Assembly (NCBI RefSeq): GCF_036670025.1
Contig: NZ_CP137640.1
Span: 4,684,001 to 4,748,000 of the forward strand
Length of the DNA stretch: 64,000 nt
Direction: 5' to 3'
DNA from: Bacillus_BD oryzisoli
Lineage (GTDB): Bacteria; Bacillota; Bacilli; Bacillales; Cytobacillaceae
Numbering within the stretch: the stretch's first letter is position 1; every line of letters starts with the position of its first letter. Below the pieces are notes generated by a model, which did not search any database, was not told where the DNA came from, and saw only the letters and a program-made list of their open reading frames with translations. The position numbers were made by a program, and so were the translations under genes. Shown one piece after another: positions 34,640 to 43,171 of the stretch.

Positions 34640-34668
34640 TAGACTAAGCGTAAAATATCATGTAAAAT
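34640..34668 (+). promoter_or_regulatory. Sigma-A promoter of the second livJ
   Basis: TAGACT (34640-34645), 17 bases, then TAAAAT (34663-34668). The layout equals that of the first livJ. Confidence 0.65.
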
Positions 34669-34761
34669 ACATTCATCTATTCCTATTTTACTAGGAATAA
34701 TCGCCTCATACACAAATACTAAATGACGGCGGAAAATAATATTATTATTGGGGGAAAACGT

Positions 34762-35946
34762 ATGAGAAAGAGAAAGTTAAATGCCATTTTCATGTCTTTT
34801 ATGCTTTCAGCAGGCGTTCTAGCTGGATGTGCTGGTGGTAAAGACAACTCAACAGGAGGACAAAGCGACGGTGACACGATCAAAGTCGGTGTAAATCTTG
34901 AATTATCAGGAAACGTTGCTTCTTATGGTCAAGGAATTAACGAAGGAATTGAACTTGCTGTTGAGGAAATCAATAAAAAAGGAATTGACGGCAAAAAAAT
35001 TGAGCTTATTACTGTAGATAACAAATCTGATGCAGCAGAATCTACAAGTGCTGCACTTAAATTAATCAGTCAAGATAAAGTCTCTGTCATTCTTGGTGCT
35101 TCAACAAGTACAAACTCGATCGCTCAAGTACAAATTGCCCAAGATAATAAAATACCTGTCATTGCACCGCCTGCTACAAGCCCTGACGTAACAGTTACGG
35201 ACGGAAAATTAAATGATTATATTTTTAGAACAAGCTTTATCGATCCATATCAAGGAGAAATTGCTGCAAACTTTGCTGCAAAAGATCTAAAGTTAAAAAA
35301 TGCTGCTGTATTAATTGATAGTTCAAGCGACTATTCAAAAGGACTTGCTAATTCTTTTAAAGATTCTTTAGAAAAAAATGGCGGTAAGGTTATTTCAGAA
35401 GAAGCTTATGTTGCAAAGGATACAGACTTCCGTGCCACATTAACTAGAATTAAAGCAAAAAAACCAGAAGTAGTATATGTACCTGGATATTATGAAGAAG
35501 TTGGTTTGATTTTAAAACAAGCTAGAGAAATCGGTCTTGACGTACCATTTGTTGGCGGAGACGGCTGGGATTCTCCTAAACTGGCTGAAATTGCTGGCGC
35601 AGATGCTTTACATGATGTGTATTTTACAAATCACTACTCTTCATCCGATACTGATGAAAAAGTTCAAAATTTTGTGAAGGTTTTTAAAGAAGAGTACAAT
35701 AAAACACCTGATGCCTTTAATGCTCTAGGTTATGACACAGGCTACTTGCTTGCAGATGCAATCAAACGTGCTGGTGGCGGAGATCCTCAGAAAATTAAAA
35801 CAGCATTAGAAGAAACAGAAGGCCTATCCCTAATCACTAGTGACAATTTCAAATATGACAAAAATCATAATCCAATTAAATCAGCTACCATTCTTTCATT
35901 TGAAAACGGAAAACAAATATTCAAAACAAAAGTAAACCCTGAATAA
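34762..35946 (+). CDS. livJ: Branched-chain amino-acid ABC transporter, binding lipoprotein (copy 2)
   Basis: A second LivJ-type lipoprotein, also 394 aa, with signal MRKRKLNAIFMSFMLSAGV and lipobox LAGC (Cys23). It aligns with copy 1 end to end; differences sit in the linker after the cysteine and scattered surface positions (for example HDVYFTNHYSS in place of TNTYITNHYSS), which could shift ligand preference between leucine, isoleucine, valine or related compounds. ATG 34762 is eight bases after GGGGG. It precedes livHMGF, separated from livH by an internal terminator-like hairpin. Confidence 0.95.
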   Translation: MRKRKLNAIFMSFMLSAGVLAGCAGGKDNSTGGQSDGDTIKVGVNLELSGNVASYGQGINEGIELAVEEINKKGIDGKKIELITVDNKSDAAESTSAALKLISQDKVSVILGASTSTNSIAQVQIAQDNKIPVIAPPATSPDVTVTDGKLNDYIFRTSFIDPYQGEIAANFAAKDLKLKNAAVLIDSSSDYSKGLANSFKDSLEKNGGKVISEEAYVAKDTDFRATLTRIKAKKPEVVYVPGYYEEVGLILKQAREIGLDVPFVGGDGWDSPKLAEIAGADALHDVYFTNHYSSSDTDEKVQNFVKVFKEEYNKTPDAFNALGYDTGYLLADAIKRAGGGDPQKIKTALEETEGLSLITSDNFKYDKNHNPIKSATILSFENGKQIFKTKVNPE

Positions 35947-36003
35947 GAAGAAAACAAGTATTATCATTAAGACTTGGTTTAAAACATTGAATTCGTCACT
36001 CGG

Positions 36004-36018
36004 AATTGTTTGAATATT
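36004..36018 (+). promoter_or_regulatory. CodY-box-like site upstream of livH
   Basis: AATTGTTTGAATATT matches the CodY consensus at 12 of 15 positions. It lies between livJ copy 2 and livH. Motif match only. Confidence 0.4.
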
Positions 36019-36052
36019 TAAACGTCTTTATTATAAACATAATTGATTTCTA

Positions 36053-36084
36053 GAATAGGGGTATATCCCCTATTCATATTTTTA
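36053..36084 (+). terminator. Internal terminator/processing hairpin between livJ and livH
   Basis: A perfect 9-bp stem (GAATAGGGG with CCCCTATTC) around TATAT, followed by a T-rich tail. Such hairpins commonly keep binding-protein mRNA more abundant than the permease part. Confidence 0.7.
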
Positions 36085-36131
36085 ATTTATCTACAAACTG
36101 AAAAAATAGATGTGGTTAGGAGAGTGCACAT

Positions 36132-37010
36132 ATGGAACTAATACAACAATTAGTTAATGGGATTTCACTTGGCAGTATATATGCGTTGATTGCACTCGGT
36201 TACACTATGGTTTACGGAATTGTTAAACTCATCAACTTCGCTCATGGCGATGTATTCATGGTTGGTTCATTCGTAGGCTTCTACTCCATGACAGTACTTG
36301 ACCTTGGATTCTTTCCTTCCCTAATTCTTTCCATGGTCGTGTGTGCATTATTTGGAGTCTTAATCGAGAGAATTGCATATAAACCTTTAAGGAATGCAAC
36401 TAGAATTGCAGCGCTTATCACCGCTATCGGTGTTTCCCTGTTTATTGAATATGGAACGATTTATTTTCGAGGTGCACAGCCTGAGGCATATCCCGGCGAT
36501 GCCCTTCCTTCTAGTACAATTGATATATTTGGCGTATCGATTAATTCTCAATCACTTTTTATACTAGGAATTTCTTTATTATTAATGATCATCTTGCAAT
36601 TCATTGTTCACAAAACAAAAATTGGTAAAGCTATGCGCGCTGTTTCTTACGATACTGAAGCCGCTCAATTAATGGGGATCAATGTGAATAATACAATTTC
36701 AGCTACATTTGCAATTGGTTCTGCTCTTGCTGGAGCTGCAGGTGTTATTTTTGGAGCCTATTATATAAAAATTGAACCACTTATGGGGATTATCCCAGGA
36801 CTTAAAGCTTTCATCGCTGCAGTATTAGGTGGAATTGGAATTATCCCTGGAGCAATGGTTGGCGGACTTGTATTAGGAGTTATCGAATCCTTTGTAAGTG
36901 CGTCTGGATTTTCATTGTGGCGTGATGGAGTTGCATTCATTGTTTTAATTCTTATTTTAATTTTCCGTCCATCAGGTTTATTCGGGAAAAACACAAAGGA
37001 AAAAGTATAA
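36132..37010 (+). CDS. livH: Branched-chain amino-acid ABC transporter permease LivH
   Basis: 292-aa inner permease with about eight membrane helices. The N-terminus LVNGISLGSIYALIALGYTMVYGIVKLINFAHGD is the LivH hallmark, and a late GAVGGIGIIPGAMVGG-like glycine segment (AVLGGIGIIPGAMVGGLVLG) is the contact to the ATPases. ATG 36132 follows AGGAGAG. It is the first of four closely packed genes livH-livM-livG-livF. Confidence 0.96.
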   Translation: MELIQQLVNGISLGSIYALIALGYTMVYGIVKLINFAHGDVFMVGSFVGFYSMTVLDLGFFPSLILSMVVCALFGVLIERIAYKPLRNATRIAALITAIGVSLFIEYGTIYFRGAQPEAYPGDALPSSTIDIFGVSINSQSLFILGISLLLMIILQFIVHKTKIGKAMRAVSYDTEAAQLMGINVNNTISATFAIGSALAGAAGVIFGAYYIKIEPLMGIIPGLKAFIAAVLGGIGIIPGAMVGGLVLGVIESFVSASGFSLWRDGVAFIVLILILIFRPSGLFGKNTKEKV

Positions 37011-37023
37011 AGGAGGCTGTAGC

Positions 37024-37959
37024 ATGTCTATCATCAAACGATCTAAAGGTTTCTGGCTTTCAATTTTGTCAGCCTTTGCTGTATTTTTTGTCGTTCAAGT
37101 ACTTATTTCAGGCGGACAGCTCAATGCCTTTTACGAAAACATGATTTATCTAATGGCGATCAATATTATTCTTGCAGTTAGTTTACATTTGATTATCGGA
37201 ATTACCGGCCAATTCTCGATTGGTCATGCAGGTTTTCTTGCTGTAGGTGCATATGCTTCTGCCATTATAACCATGAAATTAGGCTTACCTTTTGGTGTAG
37301 CCGTAATAGTAGGGGGACTTGCTGCTGCACTTGCTGGTTTAGTTATTGGTATTCCAACCCTTCGTCTGAGAGGAGATTATTTAGCAATTGCTACTCTCGG
37401 TTTTGGCGAAATTGTAAGAATTACACTGTTAAATATTGAATATGTAGGCGGCGCAAGCGGGATGCAGGTATCACATTTAACATCTTGGCCTTGGATCTTT
37501 TTTGCAACGTTACTTACCATATTAATAATCAGAAATTTCACAAATTCAACTCATGGAAGAGCATGTATTTCCGTTCGAGAGGATGAAATTGCAGCTGATG
37601 CCATGGGAATTAACACTACTTATTATAAAGTTGCTGCCTTTATTATCGGTGCGTTTTTTGCTGGTGTAGCTGGGGCATTGTATTCACATAATTTTTATAT
37701 TATTCAGCCAAGTAACTTTGGTTTTTTAAAGTCTTTTGATATTTTAATTTTTGTTGTACTTGGCGGTTTAGGTAGTTTGTCAGGTTCCGTTATTTCAGCC
37801 ATATTATTAACTATTATCTCTACCTATCTACAGGACTATCCAGAAACCAGAATGATTATATACAGTCTTGTTCTTATTGTCATGATGCTGTATCGTCCAC
37901 AAGGCCTAATGGGGACTAAAGAAATAACGTCATTCTTTAAAAAACGGAAAGCTGTTTAG
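37024..37959 (+). CDS. livM: Branched-chain amino-acid ABC transporter permease LivM
   Basis: 311-aa partner permease with about nine membrane helices. It has the LivM motifs TGQFSIGHAGFLAVGAYASA near 60-80, LRLRGDYLAIATLGFGEIVR near 115-135 and the coupling segment VVLGGLGSLSGSV. It forms the transmembrane heterodimer with LivH. The start follows AAAGGAGG, 13 bases after the livH stop. Confidence 0.96.
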   Translation: MSIIKRSKGFWLSILSAFAVFFVVQVLISGGQLNAFYENMIYLMAINIILAVSLHLIIGITGQFSIGHAGFLAVGAYASAIITMKLGLPFGVAVIVGGLAAALAGLVIGIPTLRLRGDYLAIATLGFGEIVRITLLNIEYVGGASGMQVSHLTSWPWIFFATLLTILIIRNFTNSTHGRACISVREDEIAADAMGINTTYYKVAAFIIGAFFAGVAGALYSHNFYIIQPSNFGFLKSFDILIFVVLGGLGSLSGSVISAILLTIISTYLQDYPETRMIIYSLVLIVMMLYRPQGLMGTKEITSFFKKRKAV

Positions 37960-37972
37960 GAGGGATTAAAAA

Positions 37973-38752
37973 ATGACAACAAACCAACCGTTGCTTAAAG
38001 TAGATCATGTCGGAATCCAGTTCGGCGGTCTAAAGGCTGTATCAGATGTTAATATCGAAATCAAAAAAGGCGAATTAATTGGACTGATTGGGCCAAATGG
38101 TGCTGGGAAGACAACCTTTTTTAATATGCTCACAGGAGTGTATGTTCCAACAGAAGGAAGTATTCTGTTAAATGGTGCAAAATTAAATGGATTGCCTCCA
38201 TTTAAAATAACACAAAAAGGGATCAGCCGCACATTTCAAAATATCCGACTATTCGGTGAGTTATCCGTACTTGATAATGTAAAGGTTGCCTATCATTCAC
38301 TTGCAAAACATTCGATCCTATCATCCATGCTTCGACTTCCAGGTCATTTTGCGGGTGAAAAAGAAATGGAAGACAAAGCCATTGAATTTTTAAAGATCTT
38401 TCATTTAGAAGGTTTTAAAGATGAAAAAGCAAAAAACCTTCCTTATGGTCAACAACGCAGGCTTGAAATTGCACGTGCTCTTGCCGCTTACCCAGAACTT
38501 TTATTATTGGATGAGCCGGCAGCTGGAATGAATCCACAAGAAACCCATGATTTAATGGAGCTCATTTCCTTTATTCGTGACCAATTTAATTTAACGGTAA
38601 TACTAATTGAACACGATATGGCTCTTGTTATGGGAGTTTGTGAACGAATTTATGTACTTGACCATGGACAATTAATCGCGCAAGGTACACCAAAAGAAAT
38701 TCGAAACAATCCAAAAGTAATTGAGGCATATCTTGGCGAGGAGGTTTCATAA
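37973..38752 (+). CDS. livG: Branched-chain amino-acid ABC transporter ATPase LivG
   Basis: 259-aa ATPase with Walker A GPNGAGKTT near 39-47, the Q-loop in TFQNIRLFGELSV, the signature LPYGQQRRLEIARAL (LivG-type, without the usual LSGG), Walker B LLLLDEPAAGMNP and the switch histidine in LIEHDM. The C-terminal LGEEVS tail is typical of LivG. ATG 37973 follows AGGAGGG. Its stop overlaps the livF start (TAATG), so translation is probably coupled. Confidence 0.96.
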   Translation: MTTNQPLLKVDHVGIQFGGLKAVSDVNIEIKKGELIGLIGPNGAGKTTFFNMLTGVYVPTEGSILLNGAKLNGLPPFKITQKGISRTFQNIRLFGELSVLDNVKVAYHSLAKHSILSSMLRLPGHFAGEKEMEDKAIEFLKIFHLEGFKDEKAKNLPYGQQRRLEIARALAAYPELLLLDEPAAGMNPQETHDLMELISFIRDQFNLTVILIEHDMALVMGVCERIYVLDHGQLIAQGTPKEIRNNPKVIEAYLGEEVS

Positions 38753-39459
38753 TGCTTAAAGTTCAGGGAATCGATGTATTTTATGGTAATATTCATGCAC
38801 TAAAAGAAGTTTCACTAAATGTGAACCAAGGAGAAATCGTTACTCTGATAGGAGCTAATGGTGCTGGAAAAAGTACTTTGCTGAAAACCGTTTCTGGTTT
38901 GTTAAAACCTAAAAAGGGAACGATTACCTTTGAAAGTGTATCCATTGATGGAAAACAAGCGCAATGGATCGTAAAAAAAGGAATTTCACACGTTCCCGAA
39001 GGAAGACGAGTATTTGCTAATATGAGTGTAGAAGAAAACTTAGAGCTTGGCGCCTATTTGCGTAATGATAAAAAAGGTATTAAGGAAGATTATGAAAAGG
39101 TATATGAGTTATTCCCACGTCTTCATGAGCGTCGAAAACAGCAATCAGGAACACTTTCCGGAGGAGAACAGCAGATGCTGGCAATGGGCCGTGCCTTAAT
39201 GGCGAGACCAAAGCTGCTTCTTTTGGATGAGCCTTCAATGGGACTTGCTCCCTTATTAGTGAAAACGATTTTTGACATTATAAAAGAAATCAATTCAACA
39301 GGTACTACAATTATGCTTGTTGAACAAAATGCCAATATGGCCCTATCTATCGCCCATCGCGCCTATGTAATTGAAACTGGACGAGTTGTATTAAGCGGCA
39401 CTGCTGAAGAGCTTAGATCAAGTGATCAAATTAAAATGGCCTATCTCGGGGGGCATTGA
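38752..39459 (+). CDS. livF: Branched-chain amino-acid ABC transporter ATPase LivF
   Basis: 235-aa ATPase with Walker A GANGAGKST near 34-42, Q-loop HVPEGRRVFANMSVEENL, signature LSGGEQQMLAMGRAL, Walker B LLLLDEPSMGLAP and the switch histidine replaced by Gln in MLVEQNANMAL, as usual in LivF. It pairs with LivG. Translation starts on ATG 38752, one base into the livG stop, with AGGAGG before it. It is the last gene of the operon. Confidence 0.96.
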   Translation: MLKVQGIDVFYGNIHALKEVSLNVNQGEIVTLIGANGAGKSTLLKTVSGLLKPKKGTITFESVSIDGKQAQWIVKKGISHVPEGRRVFANMSVEENLELGAYLRNDKKGIKEDYEKVYELFPRLHERRKQQSGTLSGGEQQMLAMGRALMARPKLLLLDEPSMGLAPLLVKTIFDIIKEINSTGTTIMLVEQNANMALSIAHRAYVIETGRVVLSGTAEELRSSDQIKMAYLGGH

Positions 39460-39485
39460 TGAAAAAACTAATGATAGTAAAAAGA

Positions 39486-39526
39486 AAAAACAGACCTTTA
39501 TCTTTACGTTAAAGGTCTGTTTTTAT
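39486..39526 (+). terminator. Terminator of the liv operon
   Basis: A 15-bp stem (39486-39500 with 39510-39524) has outer A and T runs, and T-rich sequence follows. Confidence 0.92.
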
Positions 39527-39556
39527 ATTTATATTGTCTTTAGAAATCCACAAATG

Positions 39557-39865
39557 TTAATATTCTACTTTCCCTCTCCATTCAAGCATTCCGCCAGTCA
39601 TATTGCGGACTTTATAGCCTTGTGCTTGGAGAAAATCGCAAACATATGCACTTCTTGAGCCAGAACGGCAAATCATAATATATTCTTTGTCTTTGTCAAA
39701 ATAATCTAAGCTTGCCGGGATATCTCCCATTGGAATATGCTTGGCACCTGGAATGATCCCCATTGCCACTTCATCATGTTCTCTCACGTCTACAAGCTCC
39801 AGCTTTTCCCCTGCTTCGAGCTTTTCATTTAATTCATATGTTGTAATGACAGCCATTTGACTCAT
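39557..39865 (-). CDS. ytwF: YtwF, single-domain rhodanese
   Basis: 102-aa rhodanese-fold protein with the active-site loop CRSGSRSA (Cys66) and the upstream marker ELVDVREHDEVAMGIIPGA. It carries persulfide sulfur from donor to acceptor in the cytoplasm; partners are unknown. ATG 39865 follows AGGGGTG. Placed downstream of leuS on the same strand, as B. subtilis ytwF lies near leuS, but separated by a hairpin. Confidence 0.9.
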   Translation of the reverse strand: MSQMAVITTYELNEKLEAGEKLELVDVREHDEVAMGIIPGAKHIPMGDIPASLDYFDKDKEYIMICRSGSRSAYVCDFLQAQGYKVRNMTGGMLEWRGKVEY

Positions 39866-39898
39866 GTGTTACACCCCTATTGTTCTTTGTTCTTTTAC

Positions 39899-39941
39899 AA
39901 TAAACGGCATTCCTTTTATTAAGGAAGAAATGCCGTTTATT
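39899..39941 (-). terminator. Hairpin downstream of leuS
   Basis: AATAAACGGCATT pairs with AATGCCGTTTATT with an interrupted inner stem. The T-tract is short. It lies between leuS and ytwF. Confidence 0.65.
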
Positions 39942-39966
39942 CTTCTTACTTATTCTACTTTACTTC

Positions 39967-42387
39967 TTAATTTGCAACAATATTAACGAGCTTTCCAGGA
40001 ACCGCAATGACTTTCCGAACGGTTTTGCCGTCAATTTGTGCCTTTACTTTGTCATCGTCCATGGCAATTTGCTCCAGCGCATCTTTGTTTGTATTTGCCG
40101 GTACGACCAATTTTGCTTTGACTTTACCGTTTATTTGAATGACAATCTCAATTTCATCATCCTTTAATTTTGCCTCGTCATATGCAGGCCATGCTTCAAA
40201 AGCAATCGTAGAATTCGAATGACCAAGCTTTTCCCATAGCTCTTCTGCAATATGTGGTGCAATCGGAGATAATAGTTTCACAAAACCTTCCATATAATCA
40301 ATTGGTAACACATCTGCTTTGTAGGCTTCATTAATAAATACCATCAGCTGAGAAATGGCTGTGTTAAAACGCAAGCCCTCATAATCTTCTGTTACCTTTT
40401 TAACCGTTTGGTGATAGATTTTTTCAAGATTACTTTCTTTTTCATTATCTTTAATCTTTGAATTCAAGCTACCGTTATCTTCAATGAATAAACGCCAAAT
40501 TCTATCTAAGAAACGTCTTGAACCATCGACACCGTTTGTAGACCAGGCAATGGATCCGTCAAGCGGTCCCATGAACATTTCATACAAACGTAATGTATCC
40601 GCACCATGACTGTCAACAATCTCGTCAGGGTTCACAACATTTCCTTTTGATTTACTCATTTTTTCATTATTTTCACCAAGAATCATTCCTTGGTTAAACA
40701 GTTTTTGGAAAGGCTCTTTTGTTGGAACGACTCCGATATCGTATAAAAACTTGTGCCAGAAACGAGCGTACAATAAGTGTAATACCGCATGCTCTGCTCC
40801 GCCGATATAGATGTCAACAGGAAGCCATTCTTTTAGTTTTTCAGGATCTGCTAACACTTCATCATTATGCGGATCGATGAAGCGAAGGAAATACCAGCAG
40901 CTTCCGCCCCATTGTGGCATTGTATTGGTTTCCCGGCGGCCTTTTTTACCAGTAACAGGATCGACTACATTCACCCATTCTTCGATATTTGCTAATGGAG
41001 ATTCTCCTGTACCGGATGGTTTGATTTCTGTTGTAACCGGTAGAATTAGAGGAAGTTCCTCTTCCGGAACAGCTGTCATCGTACCATCTTCCCAATGGAT
41101 AATTGGAATTGGTTCGCCCCAATAGCGCTGACGGCTGAATAACCAATCACGAAGGCGGTATGTTACTTTTTTCGTACCAATTGCCTTTTCCTCAAGCCAA
41201 GCAATCATTTTACTTATGGCTTCTTCTTTATTTAAACCATTTAGGAAATCAGAGTTTACATGCGGTCCATCACCTGCGTATGCTTCTTTTTCAATGTCTC
41301 CGCCTGCCACAACCTCTTTAATTTCTAAACTAAATTTCTTAGCAAATTCATAGTCGCGCTCATCATGACCGGGAACAGCCATAATTGCACCAGTACCATA
41401 GCTTGCCAATACATAGTCTGCGATCCAAATTGGAATTTTTACATCATTTACAGGATTAATAGCATAGGCTCCGGTGAAAACACCCGTTTTTTCCTTGGCT
41501 AAGTCTGTACGTTCTAAATCACTTTTGCTCTTAATTTGTTCTAAATAATCTTCAACCGCTTGACGCTGTTCATCAGTCGTAATTTTTTTCACTAAATCAT
41601 GCTCAGGAGCAAGCACAGCATAGGTTGCACCAAATAATGTATCAGGACGTGTAGTGAAAACCGTAAAACTGTCATCATGTCCATCAATTTGGAAAATTAC
41701 TTCTGCTCCTTCCGAACGGCCGATCCAGTTACGCTGCATATCTTTAATGCTTTCCGGCCAGTCTAATTCTTCAAGGTCTTCTAATAAACGGTCAGCATAG
41801 GCCGTAATTCGTAAATTCCACTGCTTCATTGGACGACGCTCTACCGGGTGTCCGCCGCGCTCACTCTTTCCATCAATAACCTCTTCGTTTGCCAGCACAG
41901 TTCCTAATGCAGGACACCAGTTAACAGGTGCTTCGCTGATATAGGCAAGACCCTTTTCATAAAGCTTCAAAAAGATCCATTGTGTCCATTTATAATAGTG
42001 CGGATCTGTTGTATTAATTTCACGGTCCCAATCATAGGAAAAGCCTAAAGATTTAATTTGACGGCGGAAATTATTAATATTATGCTCTGTAAATTCTGCA
42101 GGGTCATTTCCCGTATCTAATGCATATTGCTCTGCAGGCAGTCCGAAAGCATCCCAGCCCATTGGGTGAAGGACGTTGTATCCCTGCATTCTTTTCATTC
42201 TTGAAAGAATATCGGTTGCTGTATAGCCCTCCGGGTGTCCAACATGGAGCCCGGCACCAGATGGGTAAGGAAACATGTCAAGTGCATAAAACTTACGCTT
42301 CCCCTTATCCTCACTTGTTTTAAAGGTTTTATTTTCTTCCCAATACTTTTGCCACTTTTTTTCAATTTCATGATGATTAAAACTCAT
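39967..42387 (-). CDS. leuS: Leucyl-tRNA synthetase
   Basis: Class I synthetase of 806 aa charging tRNA-Leu. The HIGH-type motif is HVGH (48-51) in PYPSGAGLHVGHPEG, the KMSKS loop is at about 577-581 in NNEKMSKSKGNVV, and the editing (CP1) domain inserted between them contains TTRPDTLFGATYAVLAPEH. The C-terminal tRNA-binding part ends in VQINGKVKAKL and VIAVPGKLVNIVAN. ATG 42387 follows AGGAGG. Expression is controlled by the T-box in its leader. Confidence 0.98.
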   Translation of the reverse strand: MSFNHHEIEKKWQKYWEENKTFKTSEDKGKRKFYALDMFPYPSGAGLHVGHPEGYTATDILSRMKRMQGYNVLHPMGWDAFGLPAEQYALDTGNDPAEFTEHNINNFRRQIKSLGFSYDWDREINTTDPHYYKWTQWIFLKLYEKGLAYISEAPVNWCPALGTVLANEEVIDGKSERGGHPVERRPMKQWNLRITAYADRLLEDLEELDWPESIKDMQRNWIGRSEGAEVIFQIDGHDDSFTVFTTRPDTLFGATYAVLAPEHDLVKKITTDEQRQAVEDYLEQIKSKSDLERTDLAKEKTGVFTGAYAINPVNDVKIPIWIADYVLASYGTGAIMAVPGHDERDYEFAKKFSLEIKEVVAGGDIEKEAYAGDGPHVNSDFLNGLNKEEAISKMIAWLEEKAIGTKKVTYRLRDWLFSRQRYWGEPIPIIHWEDGTMTAVPEEELPLILPVTTEIKPSGTGESPLANIEEWVNVVDPVTGKKGRRETNTMPQWGGSCWYFLRFIDPHNDEVLADPEKLKEWLPVDIYIGGAEHAVLHLLYARFWHKFLYDIGVVPTKEPFQKLFNQGMILGENNEKMSKSKGNVVNPDEIVDSHGADTLRLYEMFMGPLDGSIAWSTNGVDGSRRFLDRIWRLFIEDNGSLNSKIKDNEKESNLEKIYHQTVKKVTEDYEGLRFNTAISQLMVFINEAYKADVLPIDYMEGFVKLLSPIAPHIAEELWEKLGHSNSTIAFEAWPAYDEAKLKDDEIEIVIQINGKVKAKLVVPANTNKDALEQIAMDDDKVKAQIDGKTVRKVIAVPGKLVNIVAN

Positions 42388-42485
42388 CTTGTTTTCCTCC
42401 TACATTTAATAAATGGCTAGAATCCAGCCTTTTTTTCGTAATAATGGGTTCTGAAGCATTTTTCTCTATAACTTAGAAAAGAATA

Positions 42486-42730
42486 TAAAAAACCCCTCAT
42501 CCCAAAACTGGGACGAGAGGATTATGTATCAAAACTCCCGCGGTACCACCCACATTAGTGAAAAAGTCACTCGCTTCATTTATCCTTAACGCGGAAAACG
42601 ACAGACATTACTGTTCTTTCACATCTGTAACTCCAAGGCGAGTTCATGATGATCCCGGCTGACTTGCACCAACCGCCAGCTCTCTATTACGGGTTTTTAC
42701 ATCATTACTATTCCTTGTCAATGTTGTTCT
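42486..42730 (-). promoter_or_regulatory. T-box leader of leuS (leucine, specifier CTC)
   Basis: On the minus strand: stem I region with AGAGAGCTGGCGG and GGTGCAAGTCAGCC, the specifier GAACTC with leucine codon CTC at 42640-42642, the T-box GGGTGGTACCGCGGGAG at 42535-42551, and a terminator hairpin at 42493-42520 ending in six T. Uncharged tRNA-Leu pairs with the specifier and T-box and stabilises the antiterminator, so leuS is read when leucine is short. Confidence 0.97.
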
Positions 42731-42731
42731 A

Positions 42732-42737
42732 ATTATA
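42732..42737 (-). promoter_or_regulatory. Probable -10 box of leuS
   Basis: A perfect TATAAT on the minus strand just before the T-box leader. The -35 box is poor. Confidence 0.5.
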
Positions 42738-42803
42738 GAAAAATATATAGTGATATTGTATATAATTTTGCCTCAAGATGCAAGTCGGCAAAAAAGGTAC
42801 TAA

Positions 42804-43049
42804 ATCAAATTCGCCATCGAATTTGCGTCCGGATTTTTATCACGCTTCAAAACGCCACATCCGTATGTCTAGCCTGATCCAGGACGTCGTGTCCGTCGTC
42901 GAGCTCGCTCGATAAATTACCATAAAAAAAATCCGAGACATCCGCCGGAGGCTTAATTTCATTCAGTCAGTGCCCGAAACCCTTACAAAAATCGAAGAGT
43001 TTTTTCATTCAACTACTAATTATAAAAGTAGGCTGCTGAATGAAATTAA
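42804..43049 (-). repeat. Interspersed structured repeat, copy B
   Basis: 246 bp, in inverse orientation to copy A. It has the AATTCG...CGAATT hairpin (about 42806-42825), the GGATTTTTAT/ATAAA stem, ATCCGCCGGAGGC, and terminal repeats at 42953-42966 and 43035-43049 (variant with AATTTC). About 55 extra bases (42841-42900) interrupt the central hairpin, including TGTCTAGCC. The hairpin end faces the leuS promoter. Confidence 0.88.
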
Positions 43050-43136
43050 TATATTACAAGATACTAACAATTGTTAACACTTTTAGTAAGAATTATACCT
43101 CATTTCATCCAAAAAATATCTCTTAAAACTATGCAA

Positions 43137-43160
43137 GCCACCACTATAAAAAGTGGTGGC
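43137..43160 (-). terminator. Terminator of the acetate-symporter operon
   Basis: A perfect 8-bp stem (GCCACCAC with GTGGTGGC) around an eight-base A/T loop lies 12 bases past the symporter stop. T-tract weak. Confidence 0.65.
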
Positions 43161-43171
43161 TCATGATTTCT

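Larger units (their letters stand above)
34394..34761 (+). other. Gap between the two livJ copies
   Basis: 368 bases without a gene. It contains the terminator of copy 1 near its start and the promoter of copy 2 near its end; between them AT-rich sequence. Confidence 0.6.

Noticed and set aside
33209..35946. Two livJ genes as a sequencing or assembly artefact
   Set aside because: The copies differ at many codons along the whole length and have different intergenic DNA, so the duplication is real and old.
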